Below, piece by piece: positions 1 through 11,555 of a stretch of 64,000 bases of DNA. A program made the position numbers and the translations under genes. The stretch is from assembly GCF_020520425.1 (NCBI RefSeq), contig NC_079487.1, positions 5,069,501 through 5,133,500 of the forward strand, in the 5' to 3' direction. Origin of the DNA: Spinacia oleracea. Its lineage: Eukaryota > Streptophyta > Magnoliopsida > Caryophyllales > Amaranthaceae. Every line of letters begins with the position of its first letter. Within the stretch, counting starts at the first letter, position 1. The notes beneath the pieces were generated by a model. It saw only the letters and a list, made by a program, of their open reading frames with translations. It had not been told where the DNA came from and searched no databases.

Positions 1-1130
1 CTCTCTTCAGGCTTCTGCAATCCTTGGTGTCATGTCTTATATCTTCGTGGAACTGGAAATACAGCTTAGGATCTCGACTCTCAGCAGGAGATTTCATGGG
101 GAAGGGTCGTTCAAGGTCGAACCTGGTCCTGACGTCCACTAGGATCGTGAGAAGGTCAGTATTGTATTCGAAATATTCTCTCTCTTGTGGGCGTCCTCTC
201 TTCTGCCCGGGAGAATTGGTATCATGCTCTTTCGAAAGGGCCCAAGTACCATTTACTCGTGGGACTTTCCTGTGTATCTTCTCTTTCTTTCCTGAGGAGT
301 TCGTCGCTTCACCAGCCTTTCCATCCTTGGACTCACTTCATATTTCTGTTGCATGAATGAAGGCTTCGGTCTCGTCCAAGACTTCAGCCATCGTCCGGAC
401 ACTTTTCTTAACCAAGTCAAACTTGAATGACCCTTTCTTCAATCCTCTGATAAAGTTATCGAAGGAGACGTCATCGGGCAGGTCTGGGATCAGTCTGGCT
501 TCTAGATTTAAGCGCTTGACATAGCTTCGCAATGACTCGTCCTTTCCTTGTTGAATGCGTCCCAAGTGCATGCTTGTTTTCCTTTCTTCCTTGTATTCCA
601 TGAACCTGGTGGAGAACAAGGTCTGTAGCTCATTAAAGGAAGCAATAGATCATGGGGGCAGTCGCTCAAACCATTTGGATGCTACTCCTTTAAGGGTAGC
701 TGGGAAATATTTGCACCATGTGGCCTCATTGGTTCCTTGAATGTACATGTGGTGACGGTATGCAAATAGATGAATGTCTGGATCGGTGGTACCGTCATAA
801 GCTTCAATGGTGGGAGTTTTGACTTTAGGCTCTTTAGGGGCGTTCATTATGTCCTCACAAAAGGGAGTGATCATGTGTCTCAACGTCAAGTTATTCAATC
901 CCTGTTGGATATGATAAGTTGGTTCACGGCGGCTTGAGATCATACGAGGACGCATGCTCACTCTGTGAGGCGTCATTTGAGTTTGTCCTCGAGTAGTGGG
1001 GTAAAATGGAGGATCTTCCATAACTGGAGTACATCCAGTGTCTGATAATTCAGATTCAACTTCATAGTGTTCTTGACGTCTCGAGGGTGGCCGTAGAATG
1101 GCCGGTGGGTTTACCCGAGAAGGTGGTCGC
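1..1130 (-). pseudogene. gypsy gag, C-terminal part (broken)
   Basis: On the minus strand this encodes a typical plant gypsy gag: a basic Arg/Pro-rich stretch, then the retrotransposon-gag core (PTIEAYDGTTDPDIHLFAYR, then WFERLPP, then a segment with RLNLEARLIPDLPDD), and near the left edge a FHEDIRHDTKDC-type motif seen near the gag/protease border. The frame is broken by TGA at about 648-650, directly after WFERLPP, and by TGA at 338-340 after FIHATEI. It stays readable on both sides of each stop, so these are point nonsense mutations. The right end at 1130 is the copia insertion junction; the frame resumes at 11341. Confidence 0.85.
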
Positions 1131-2492
1131 TGAACGAAATAATGCCCTTGGTCCAAGTATGCATTCTATGTTAAGTCTAATAAATGCGGTTCAGTATTAA
1201 TTAACAAGTTAATAATTCACTAAGATCAAGTGAGCTGAATGCCTAGCTAGAGGCCGCTTCAGTTCAAGTGGAATTAATGATATTAATTCATAGCTTACTC
1301 TTGACTGAACCCGTAGGGTCACACAAATAGTACGTAAACGGATCAAGTATTTAATGGCATTAAATACTCTATCTATGGATATTCGGAATCGACGGATCTT
1401 GGTTTCAGTGGGAGCTGAGATCGTCACAAGCAAGAAATGAATACTCCGGAAACGATGATATTGCCGGAAACGGAAATATGGATCGTATCGGAAATATAAA
1501 TATTATCCAAGTCGTAGATGTTGCCGGAAACGGAAACATGGTACGTATCGGAAAATATTATCGGAAATGGAAATATTGCCGGAATCGGAAATATTGCCGG
1601 AAATGGAAATATTGTCAGAATCGGAAATATTATCGGAATCGGAAAATAATTCCGGAAACGGAAATATTAAATATTTGTTCGAAACGGAAATTAATTCCGG
1701 AATCGAAAATATTAAATATTGTTCGTATCGGAAATGAATTCTGGAATCGAGAATTTAATCGGAAGCGTATCGTACGAATTAGCATCGGACGAGGCCCGCT
1801 AGACGAAGGCCCAGCACGAAGCCAGGCCAACGCCCAGCGAGCCGCACGCAGCAACGCACGCCTCGACCAGGCCCAGCGCAAGGCCAGGCCCAGCTAAGGG
1901 CGCGCGCGCGCGTAGCACCGCACGTGGGCTGTGCGCCTGTCGTGGGCCGCAAGGCCTGCGCGGGTGCACGGCTTGTACGATGCGTGTGCGGGAAATCCTA
2001 ATCCTATTAGGATTTGTGCAAAGATTGAAATCCTAATCCTATTAGATATGCTTTGTTATTTAGAGTCCTAATAAAGTTCTAATTAGCAAATCCATATCCT
2101 AATAGGATTCCAGTTCCTTTTCCATACCTCTATAAATAAGGGCCTAGGGTCATTATTTGCAAGAACGATTGAAGTATTCAAAGGGTAAGTTTTTTAAATA
2201 AAATTAACCATACACTTGCAAACACATAGCCAAAATTCCTAGTAACCTTAAGGGCGATTCTAGTTGGTCTAACTTGAGGCGGATCCGGACGTACTGTGGA
2301 CTATCTACGGAGGGACGACATTTGGAGTCCTAAAGACTTGTTCTTGTTCGGTTCGGGCGCAGCTAGGGAAGGCACGCTACAACATGTATGCATCAATTCT
2401 ATGCTAAATGATTATGTGAATATAATATGCTTTCCTGGCTTTATGGTTTTTCCGCATGATTTATGAATTGTCATATGTATCATAACCTAACA
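1131..2492 (+). repeat. 5' LTR of copia element 1
   Basis: Begins TGAACGAAATAATGCCC (other copies read TGAAGG) and ends CATAACCTAACA. The U3 part contains a run of about 18-bp units built on CGGAAATATTGCCGGAAT (about 1440-1760), then a GC-rich stretch with GCGC dinucleotides (1890-1920). A TATA box (TATAAATA, 2131-2138) lies about 360 bp from the end, and a GGTAAGT splice-donor-like site lies at 2184-2190. At least six other LTRs of this family occur in the window. Confidence 0.92.
1440..1765 (+). repeat. 18-bp tandem repeats in U3
   Basis: Degenerate head-to-tail units with period 18, consensus close to CGGAAATATTGCCGGAAT. The array recurs in every LTR of this family: 10300-10620, 43000-43330, 45600-45900, 48415-48720, 57405-57720 and 61371-61690, with small unit changes between copies. 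It lies upstream of the TATA box, where Tnt1-type copia elements carry enhancer repeats. Because 18 is a multiple of three, it yields spurious Tyr/Lys/Arg-rich frames. Confidence 0.85.
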
Positions 2493-2493
2493 G

Positions 2494-2507
2494 TGGTATC
2501 ACGAGCC
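2494..2507 (+). other. Primer-binding site of copia element 1
   Basis: TGGTATCACGAGCC starts two bases after the LTR. It resembles the usual copia PBS complementary to initiator tRNA-Met (TGGTATCAGAGC) but carries one extra C. The same variant is present in elements D and f. Confidence 0.8.
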
Positions 2508-5330
2508 TCTTATTATTTTCATAATCTAAATTGCATAAACATGGTTAAATATTACAAATTTGCAAGAATTAAAAGGGGTGATTAATTTTCGTAATTGATA
2601 ATTAATTGCAAATTGCGTTTATTTAATTATACGTACGCAGTTTTTCGGCAGTTTCTTCGTTACTCATCCAAATCGAGTGATTTTTGTGTCAATTCCGCAT
2701 GTAAAAGGCATTCTAAAATTTTGACAAAAATATCATTTTTCGGCCGAACCCAGAATTCTCAAATTCGAAGCCTAACTATGACTTTTCGGAGGTTTTAGTT
2801 TTTCGAATGCAAAATTTCGTAAATTTAAGATGTTAAATTAAATATTTGCGATTCTTGTTGATAAATCTTGAATTTTTGATTGACCTACTGTATATGTTTA
2901 ACAAGTTTGAATGCCTAGCCTTGTTAATTATGCAATCTAATTTGTAATTATGATTAATTTGTTGAAAATTGAAATAATTTAGAAATAATTTGATTTTCAT
3001 AATTAGTTATAATTTAATTAGAAACCTATGATTAAAAACCACCATAAAAATTGTAAATTTATGTTAAATTTTAATTTTTATGACCTAGACTTGAATCCAT
3101 GTTAATCGGAAATCAATTAAATAATAAATTTTCGATTTTTCGCCCTAAAATTATGAAATTAATATTATTTATTAATTTGTCATTAATTTTGAATATAAAT
3201 TTTTAATTTTTATGCGACTCGCTCATATAACTTGCACGCACAAAGCAATGGGCGCTACGTGTTACCCTTAAGGGGTGTTGTATAGTGCGGGCATGCGACG
3301 ACGAGCAAGGGAGCTCGTCGCCCATGCGGTACGAACGCAGTGAGCAAGGGCATGGTGCACGAGCACAAGGCAGTAGCCCTGCCTTGTGTCGTGGGTTCTG
3401 AGCAATGGGCGTGTGGGCAGGGGCGAGAGCAAGGCACGAGCAGTCGCGTGTGGGCAGCAAGCGTGCTGCGCCACAGCGCGCACTGCCTCGCGCAAGCATG
3501 CGGAGCCTCGCGCGCAGCGAGCGCAAGCTCGCGTGCCACGAGCGCTACGCACAGCGTCGATGGCTCGCGCGCAGCGAGCGCCAGCTCGCATACTGCTGCC
3601 TCGTGCGATGAGCGCAAGCTCGCGTGCGGGAAAGGCAGGCGCGCAGCGAGCGATGGCTCGCATAAATCGAGCGCTGGGGCGCGCAGCGAGCGATGGCTCG
3701 CGTACATCGAGCGCTGGCGCGCGCAGCGAGCACCAGCTCGCGTGTTCGATTGATGCCTTGCGATGGTGAGCAGCAGCGATGCGACGCAGCGCATGGGCTG
3801 CGCGCACATGGCCAGCGATGGCTGTGTGCGTGTGGCCCATGGGCGTGCGTTGCGTGGGATTGTTGCGTTGCGATTAGATCGTTTTGAAATTTTAATTTGA
3901 AATTTTCAGTTTACGTAATTTTAATTAATTTTAAAATTAATAATTTAAATTATTTTCTTGGATTTTAATTTTGAATATTGTAATTATAATAAATTTTATT
4001 TATTCTAATTATTTTACTAAAATTAAAATCATGAATTAATTTAAATACGACTGAAATTAAATTAAACTTTTTGGATTCAATTATAAATTTATATGAGCTT
4101 TAAATTTTAATTAAACTTGTATGTTTTCGGTTAGACTAGAAATACATTTTTATGTTTAAAATTAGTAAAGCATATGAATTTATTGGTTTAAGTGGGAGCC
4201 CCTTTTAGTCATAAACTCTTGATTAGGTCTACAAATCCTTAAGGTTAAAACAACTTGATTAGAATTAATAAGGACTGAATAATTGGTAGATTATTGGTGC
4301 CCTTGATTAATTGCTGCAAATGTTTATGTGATGCATAATGTGTTTTACTAACCAGCTATGTGGGCCATTCATGATAATGAATGGGTGAATGGTATATATT
4401 GTATATGTACTGTTTTGCAGGTTATGAAGTGACTAGTATGGCCCAAATAGGATAGAAAATATGGTCTGCGTACCATTAATTTGAATGTAATTGGTCTAAA
4501 GTACCAAAGTTGTTTTTCAATTCAAATATGGTCTGCGTACCATCAATTAGTTGTAATTAGTTTTAATTATAGCTTATCCTATTTGAAGAAAATGGTGCCT
4601 CCCACGGAGATTTTCAAGACGGACTTTGAAGTTGAAGCTTCAAGATGAAGTCGGGCCATACTAGATCACATTTATCTTATGCATGTTTTAAGTTATTTAT
4701 TGCTTTTAAATATGTCTTAAATATGCATGAGATCAAAGCTTGATTATGTTGCATGATTAAGGATTTTAGTTCACTTAAAATCTAACCAACATAGTAAGAG
4801 CCTTAAGTTCCAAACTTAAAAATTTAGTTAAAAGGTGCCATGCCAAAATATACACTTGCTTGGATATCCTTTACATCAATCTAGTAATAGTTTTCGCTCA
4901 GCGAGGTGTTACTTATTGGTCCTAAAGGGGCAAGGTACAAAAATAATTGTGAGTACATGTTAGTTTTGGTGAAACTCAGCGATATAAGTAAGGAGTCCTT
5001 TTATGTCGTGGCAAAATCGATAGGTTTACCTAATAAGTTCTTAGACGTGCCTATCAACCAAGAGTAATTTCTAGACTATTAGCAAAAGGCTTTTGCTTAC
5101 CTAAAATGTTTTAGGATTAAGTCGACAAACGGTGCTTAGTTCTTCAATGATTTTAGGGTCTTGGAATCATTTTATTCACACCTGCCGGAACACATAATTC
5201 GAATAAAATGCTAATGACTTGTTTAAATTGCATGGTTGCTTTCATTTTCAAGTTATTATTCATGATAAATGTTTAGACTTTGCATGCTTCAATGTATGTT
5301 TTAATTATTGTTTATAATTAAATATCTTGC
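2508..5330 (+). other. Long untranslated leader of copia element 1
   Basis: About 2.8 kb of AT-rich sequence, with a GC-rich island in the middle (about 3225-3880), matching the leaders of elements D (minus strand) and f. I find no reading frame that keeps its sequence and frame between copies. The conserved segment near 4590-4670 ends CCATACTAG. A pyrimidine-rich TGTTTTGCAG acceptor-like site lies at 4411-4420. I read this as a non-coding leader, possibly partly an intron. Confidence 0.7.
3225..3880 (+). repeat. GC-rich hairpin array in the leader
   Basis: Abruptly GC-rich compared with its AT-rich surroundings. It is built from repeats of GCGCGCAGCGAGCGATGGCTCGC and variants. GCGAGC-GATG-GCTCGC is a perfect short hairpin and recurs, so the transcript could fold into a row of stem-loops. 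Long open frames appear on both strands only because stop codons are rare in this composition. Their sequence is not kept between copies, so I do not call a gene. Confidence 0.8.
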
Positions 5331-5599
5331 ACTGCAATAAATCCTTTTAGAAAGGTAACAGTGAATTTCCTCGATTGGTAGTGAATCCAAGAACGATTCA
5401 CGGAAATGAGAGAAAGTGAGCAATTTAAAATGTACGTTTCTTATAGCGACTTTTATGGTTGTTTTCGAACATCAAAGTCGAATGGCAAACCAATTGGTGC
5501 TTGTGAATTCAAAATACACTGTAGTTTTGAGATCATAAAGCAATTAGTTTAATACGCTCAGCTTTACCAATGGTTAACAACCTAATATCTTTGTCCATT

Positions 5600-8500
5600 T
5601 AATTCCTGAATGAGTCTAGTCCCCTAGACATTCGAATAGATCGATGCTTAGAGAACTTTAGAAGCTTCTGGTAAGATCATCTAGTTGAAACTTAATATTC
5701 AACATAAATTAAATGGTAAGAACCTTGTTGGGGTGACATTGGACATGTCTAACAAAGTATAAAAGTCAACACTAAAGAATTCAATTCTTAAGACTATAAG
5801 AAAGGGTACAAGAAATAGGAAAACGAGGAACAAATGAAAGGAATTTACGATTCCGTTTCTACCTATAAGTTTATGTTTAAAGAGAAGTGACCTAGCAATC
5901 AAACTTCCTTGGTATCATATACCGCTTGAGGTTCTTACTTCGGTAATAACTCAAACAATGGAAGCTAGGATACACTAATGACCTACAAGTGGGAAATGAA
6001 GCATGGCAATGCTACATTAGTTGTAGGGTCATCTAGTTTGTTTTAAGTCCTTTCAAAGGCTGGAACTTAATGGCTATTTTGTTCCATAATCAACATACCT
6101 AAATTTCTGTTTTCAAACACAGAAAGACTCACATTCAAGAAAAACAAAAACAATGTTTGTTTGTTTATTTGAATGAAATGGTCAATTACAGGTTGAGTCA
6201 ATATGCTTGATTAAAACAAACAACTCTTTAAAGAACTTTACTAGGTTCAAATCAACCCCTTGATTTGAGTTCCACTAATCTTTGGCATTGTTGCTTAGAC
6301 CATATCAACAAGTTAACATTCAAAAGCTCTATTTTGATGGACTTTTGAAAGTTGATTGATTTCTAAATCATTTTAAGACAACTAGTCTTACTTGTTGAAA
6401 GTAACAAAAGATATGAACTATTGTTAGAACGCCTAGACAATAGAGTTCAAAGCTAAAGAAAGATTTTATGACTTTATTATTTCACATGGATTTGAGTGAA
6501 TATAGGTTTATTTACTCAAATGTGATATAAGTTGAATATGTTTGGCTAGTTCAAAGATTCAGAAGTATAAAATCCACTTGGCAAGAAATCATAAAGATCT
6601 AGGTTAGATCATGTTGATGATTACTTGAGACCAAATATGATCATCAATGATTGTGTGTTGTAATTTCACAATCTAGGTCCATAAGATATGGCATATCTTA
6701 GTTGGAATAATCGAAGTCAATTAGTACTTGATTCGATTAATGATGAATCATAAAGACTTTTCCTATAATTTCTAAAACAAAATGCTCAACTACCACCAAA
6801 CTAAACCAAATTCGTCAAAGCTATTGAAAAGTAATTTCAGAATAACTTTTCATAAAATATATCTAGAGAGTTGCAAAACTCAGTGGGAGCTTAGTGTTTG
6901 TCATTCGACAAACTAAGGCCCAAGTATAGATATATGTTTCATTATGATTTATTCAAATGAGACACAAGGGTATTGTATCTACCACGAATTTTTGAGAACA
7001 TAATGTTTGTTTGCTCGAAATAATGTCCTTTTGGAGATTCGTTTCCAAAATGACAAGTGGGAGAAAATAGACCTAGAAAGTCTTCGAGGCGAACAACAAA
7101 CATAAACGGACATTCCGGAGGCTTTTCGAAGTGCTTCAGAAAATCCGAACTTATTCTGTAAGGACTTTACAAGTGGCTTTAAAGAATAGACATCTCTTAG
7201 AAGACTTTACAAGTGCTTCAAGGAGAACAGAATATTCAAAGGACTTTCAAGTGGCTATTGATATTCTATTGTTTGATGTTCTATTCCCAAGTAGGCATAG
7301 AATTCAAGTCACTGAAACTATGAGATTCTTCTATTAGATAGTGAAGAAACATAGAGATCAGGTCAATGAAACTATGAGATTCTTCTATTAAATAGTGAAG
7401 AAACCTACAACTTGCAGTCAAACTATTATCATATAGATTAATGAGTTTGTGACTTGTAAGAAAGCTATGACGAAATATAGATTCCCTAAAATGGTTAGAG
7501 GCCATATATAGACTATATGTTTAATTGGTTAAAGGCCATAAAACATACTCAATGTTTTGATGACAAAATTGAAATTTTGTTGATTTGCAAGAATAGTTTC
7601 ACACCTATTGGTTGCAAGTTTGTTTTAAGGATAAAAACCATCAAACATGGAATTGTGTTCACACACAAAGCTAGATTAGTTGCTAAAGGTTACAAGCAAA
7701 TTCATGGCATGGATTGTGTTGAAACCTCATGCATAATCGTAATACACAAGTCTATAAATCAAGCAATGATTGCATATTGGTACATATGGCAATTGGATGA
7801 CAAAACGTATTCCTCAATCAAATGATGGAATAAACTATGTACATGGTATGTCATAGGATTTGTGGGTCCAAATAAATGCTTGAAAAAGACAGCTAGCTTA
7901 TAAAATCTAAGTACGGATTTAAGCAAGCAAATTGGGAATTAGAAATGTATTTTAGTGAAGCTAATAAGTATTTTAATTTCATAAAATGCACATATTTCTT
8001 ATAGATATATAAGATGTTTAGTGGGAGTACATAAAACTTAATTGGTCCTATGTGTATCACACACATATCTCTCTATTGTGAAATAACATTCAAATGATAA
8101 TGACTTAGATTTGCAAAGATCTTATATTAATGTTTTGGATTAAGTAATGGCATTTACTAAATCAAACACGAAAGACTCCATTGGAGATATTCGACCCATG
8201 TGAATAAATCTAAGTAAAGAATGTTTGAACTATGTATAAGCATTTACTAAGTTAAACATCCAAGGATCTAAGTAAGATTCTTAACCTATATTATATGTCA
8301 AAGAATTTAGCTGGATTTAGTATCTACTGAAACTAGATGAGCTAAAGTTACATGAATAGAATTCAATTGGGAATTATTCTGCAAAAGAATTTATCATGTA
8401 TGATATAATATGAGGATCGCCAAAAACGTATCGTATGACTTTAGGCATGACGAACATATACCAATCTCTATTGATCTAAGTGAAGATCAACTAGATTGAG

Positions 8501-9230
8501 ATCAAGAATACTTATGGTACTTGAAAAGGTACATAGGAATAGTTCTTGATTCAAGGAAATAAAGATATGCTAAATATTGATGCTACACGCATAAACACTG
8601 GCAAAGGATCAAGCAAGACCCTTTGGAGTTAACCATTGATAAGGACGAGCTATAGAGCATCGTGTTTTGAAATGGCGACATGGATTGGAGACCATGAGTT
8701 GTTGCGTGGGATATTAAAATATTAATTTCTATGTTCTAAGATACAGTTGGAAAGTATTCCACATATATGTGAACTGCTTGGATCACTATCAACCTATAAA
8801 GTTGAAGTAAAAGTACTTATTGCCTAAGAAGGAATAAAACAGGGTTGTTTATGTTAAAGAGTTCTTCACTGAACTTGGGTAGATCACATGTCTGCTGGCT
8901 TGATGGTTCTTCATTGAAAAATGTGTAGAACCACTCTTGAAGCAAGAAAAGACTAGATCACAAAGTAAACATACTCAAAAGATCTTATCATCTATCTCGA
9001 AGAACATTCTATGAAAAGGATATTAAGATTGGCAAAGCATGATAACTAAACCTATGCAACAAGTGAGAAGCAACACTCACGTTGTAGCACTGGAAATCAA
9101 GCATAGCTTTGAATTCCATGAACTATTTTAAAGATGGGTTTGAGGCCCATGGTTGTAAAACATTGGGGTTGAACATTTATCATATATGAAATGCATTTTC
9201 ATATTCCATTTAATCTTGGTTTAGTATTAA
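5600..9230 (+). pseudogene. Decayed copia gag-pol inside element 1
   Basis: No long frame survives, but sense-strand fragments of copia pol can be read in order. A GAG-pre-integrase remnant (LWHCCLDHINKLTFKSS) lies at about 6274-6324. A reverse-transcriptase remnant with CKFVLRIKTIKHGIVFTHKA and LVAKGYKQIHGMDCVET lies at about 7600-7740, followed by a WQLDDKTYS-type segment near 7790. A degraded RNase H/C-terminal tail lies near 9000-9130. Stops and frameshifts separate them. The sequence differs clearly from the open pol of element D, so it is not a recent decay product of D. The same decayed sequence is carried by element c. Confidence 0.75.
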
Positions 9231-9967
9231 ATGATGAGTCCCTTCAATTTGACGATGTATTCAAGATAGACTGTCAGGACCAGTCCTGTGACTAAGAAAT
9301 GTCTATCAAGTGAACTTGAATGTCAAAGGTTGAAAATGGTCCCTGGTCGGAGTTTTCTATAAAATTGGACGCATAGAAAACGTTAGACGACTAGAATGCA
9401 AGATGACTAGTAGTTCTGTTTCTTGAACTATGTGGACATGGCAATGTCATAATCATTTGCATAGATACTTACTTTGGGAAGACTAGTATCGGACAGACCT
9501 ATGAAACTTTACTGTAAGAGATGAAAATCTGTCATAAGTAAATTTCATTAAAATTATTAGACACTAAATCCTCAATACCTGAGTGATTTGAGATTACTTG
9601 TTTGAGAAATGGTTGCTTTGACGTTGACCAACCGTCGCACCGTAAAAGGAGGCTATAAAGGCAACGCTCAGGTAATCACCTATCAAAGGAAGTCTAATCT
9701 CAAGATCGCAAGATTGGGATTGTCCTCCCATAAATAGGGATGAGATGCTTAAAAGTTGTATAAGGCCACTCGGAGAACTAGAAACTGTGAAATGCATGGC
9801 CGTGCTCGGATGAATCATAGGCTATGATTATCTGTTTATTTGATCAGTTGAACTCTGAAACCGAGAAACACCTCTGGACATAATAAGGATGACAACTCTT
9901 ACCTTATGTTCAAGAGCAAGCATCGAGCGACAAAGGAATTAGGAAATGCACACTTGTCCCTAAGGAC

Positions 9968-9978
9968 AAGTGGGAGAC
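9968..9978 (+). other. Polypurine tract of copia element 1
   Basis: AAGTGGGAGAC lies directly before the 3' LTR, where plus-strand DNA synthesis would be primed. The complement (GTCTCCCACTT) directly follows the left-hand LTR in the minus-strand copies at 43642, 46216 and 49033. Confidence 0.8.
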
Positions 9979-11340
9979 TGAAGGAAATAATGCCCTTGGT
10001 CCAAGTATGCATTCTATGTTAAGTCTAATAAATGCGGTTCAGTATTAATTAACAAGTTAATAATTCAGTGAGATCAAGTGAGCTGAATGCCTAGCTAGAG
10101 GCCGCTTCAGTTCAAGTGGGATTAATGATATTAATCCATAGCTTACTCTTGACTGAACCCGTAGGGTCACACAAATAGTACGTAAACGGATCAAGTATTT
10201 AATGGCATTAAATACTCTATCTATGGATATTCGAAATCGACGGATCTTGGTTTCAGTGGGAGCTGAGATCGTCACAAGCAAGAAATGAATACTCCGGAAA
10301 CGATGATATTGCCGGAAACGGAAATATGGATCGTATCGGAAATATAAATATTATCCAAGTCGTAGATGTTGCCGGAAACGGAAACATGGTACGTATCGGA
10401 AAATATTATCGGAAATGGAAATATTGCCGGAATCGAAAATATTGCCGGAAACGGAAATATCGTCAGAATCGGAAATATTATCGAAATCGGAAAATAATTC
10501 CGGAAACGGAAATATTAAATATTTGTTCGAAACGGAAATTAATTCCGGAATCGGAAATATTAAATATTGTTCGTATCGGAAATGAATTCCGGAATCGAGA
10601 ATTTAATCGGAAGCGTATCGTACGAATTAGCATCGGACGAGGCCCGCTAGACGAAGGCCCAGCACGAAGCCAGGCCAACGCCCAGCGAGCCGCACGCAAC
10701 AACGCACGCCTCGACCAGGCCCAGCGCAAGGCCAAGCCCAGCCAAGGGCGCGCGCGCGCGCAGCACCGCACATGGGTTGTGCGCCTGTCGTGGGCCGCAA
10801 GGCCTGCGCGGGTGCACGGCTTGTACGATGCGTGTGCGGGAAATCCTAATTCTATTAGGATCTGTGCAAAGATTAAAATCCTAATCCTATTAGATATGCT
10901 TTGTTATTTAGAGTCCTAATAAAGTTCTAATTAACAAATCCATATCCTAATAGGATTCCAGTTCCTTTTCCATACCTCTATAAATAAGGGCCTAGGGTCA
11001 TTATTTGCAAGAACGATTGAAGTATTCAAAGGGTAAGTTTTTGAAATAAAATTAACCATACACTTGCAAACACATAGCCGAAATTCCTAGTAACCTTAAG
11101 GGCGATTCTAGTTGGTCTAACTTGAGGCGGATCCGGACGTACTGTGGACTATCTACGGAGGGACGACATTTGTAGTCCTAAAGACTTGTTCTTGTTCGGT
11201 TCGGGGGAAGCTAGGGAAGGCACGCTACAACATGTATGCATCAATTCTATGCTAAATGATTATGTGAATATAATATGCTTTCCTGGCTTTATGGTTTTTC
11301 CGCATGATTTATGAATTGTCATATGTATCATAACCTAACA
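9979..11340 (+). repeat. 3' LTR of copia element 1
   Basis: Same length (1362 bp) and nearly the same sequence as the 5' LTR at 1131-2492, starting TGAAGGAAATAATGCC and ending CATAACCTAACA. It is followed by GTCAC, the right-hand copy of the target duplication, and then by gypsy gag sequence. Confidence 0.92.
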
Positions 11341-11555
11341 GTCACGTGGCCTGCTCCCGCAGAGGCAGAAAAACTTGATGGCCGCGGTCAATCTCCGAGC
11401 GTTCTGCCATAGGACTGGCTCCGCGGCTAGGTTGAGGACGGGAACTTTCTCCTGCTCTCTAGACATTGGATCTGAGCGGCATCCTGTTTATCCAATTGAC
11501 ACCTAGACTGAGAGACATTTGATGAGCCGTCCTTTCAGTGTTATAGATTAACATG

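Larger units (their letters stand above)
1131..11340 (+). mobile_element. Ty1/copia element 1 (non-autonomous, complete ends)
   Basis: A full-length plus-strand copia-type element. It has two 1362-bp LTRs (1131-2492 and 9979-11340) that begin TG and end CA, a PBS right after the 5' LTR, and a polypurine tract before the 3' LTR. It is flanked by a 5-bp target duplication read as GTCGC on the left (1126-1130) and GTCAC on the right (11341-11345); the one difference is a CpG-to-CpA change. In the first 290 bp of the two LTRs I count six differences, so the insertion is not brand new. The interior holds an intact long leader, a pol region with no long frame, and a 3' region shared with element D. 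Nothing here could make working pol, so it must rely on proteins supplied in trans. Confidence 0.9.

Noticed and set aside
3203..3887. Six overlapping frames rich in Ala/Arg/Ser
   Set aside because: Same GC-rich repeat block as in D and f; frames are not conserved between copies.
10326..10919. 197-codon frame in the copia LTR, Tyr/Lys/Arg-rich
   Set aside because: Produced by the 18-bp U3 repeat, whose period is a multiple of three. It lies upstream of the TATA box, and length varies from 93 to over 200 codons between LTRs.
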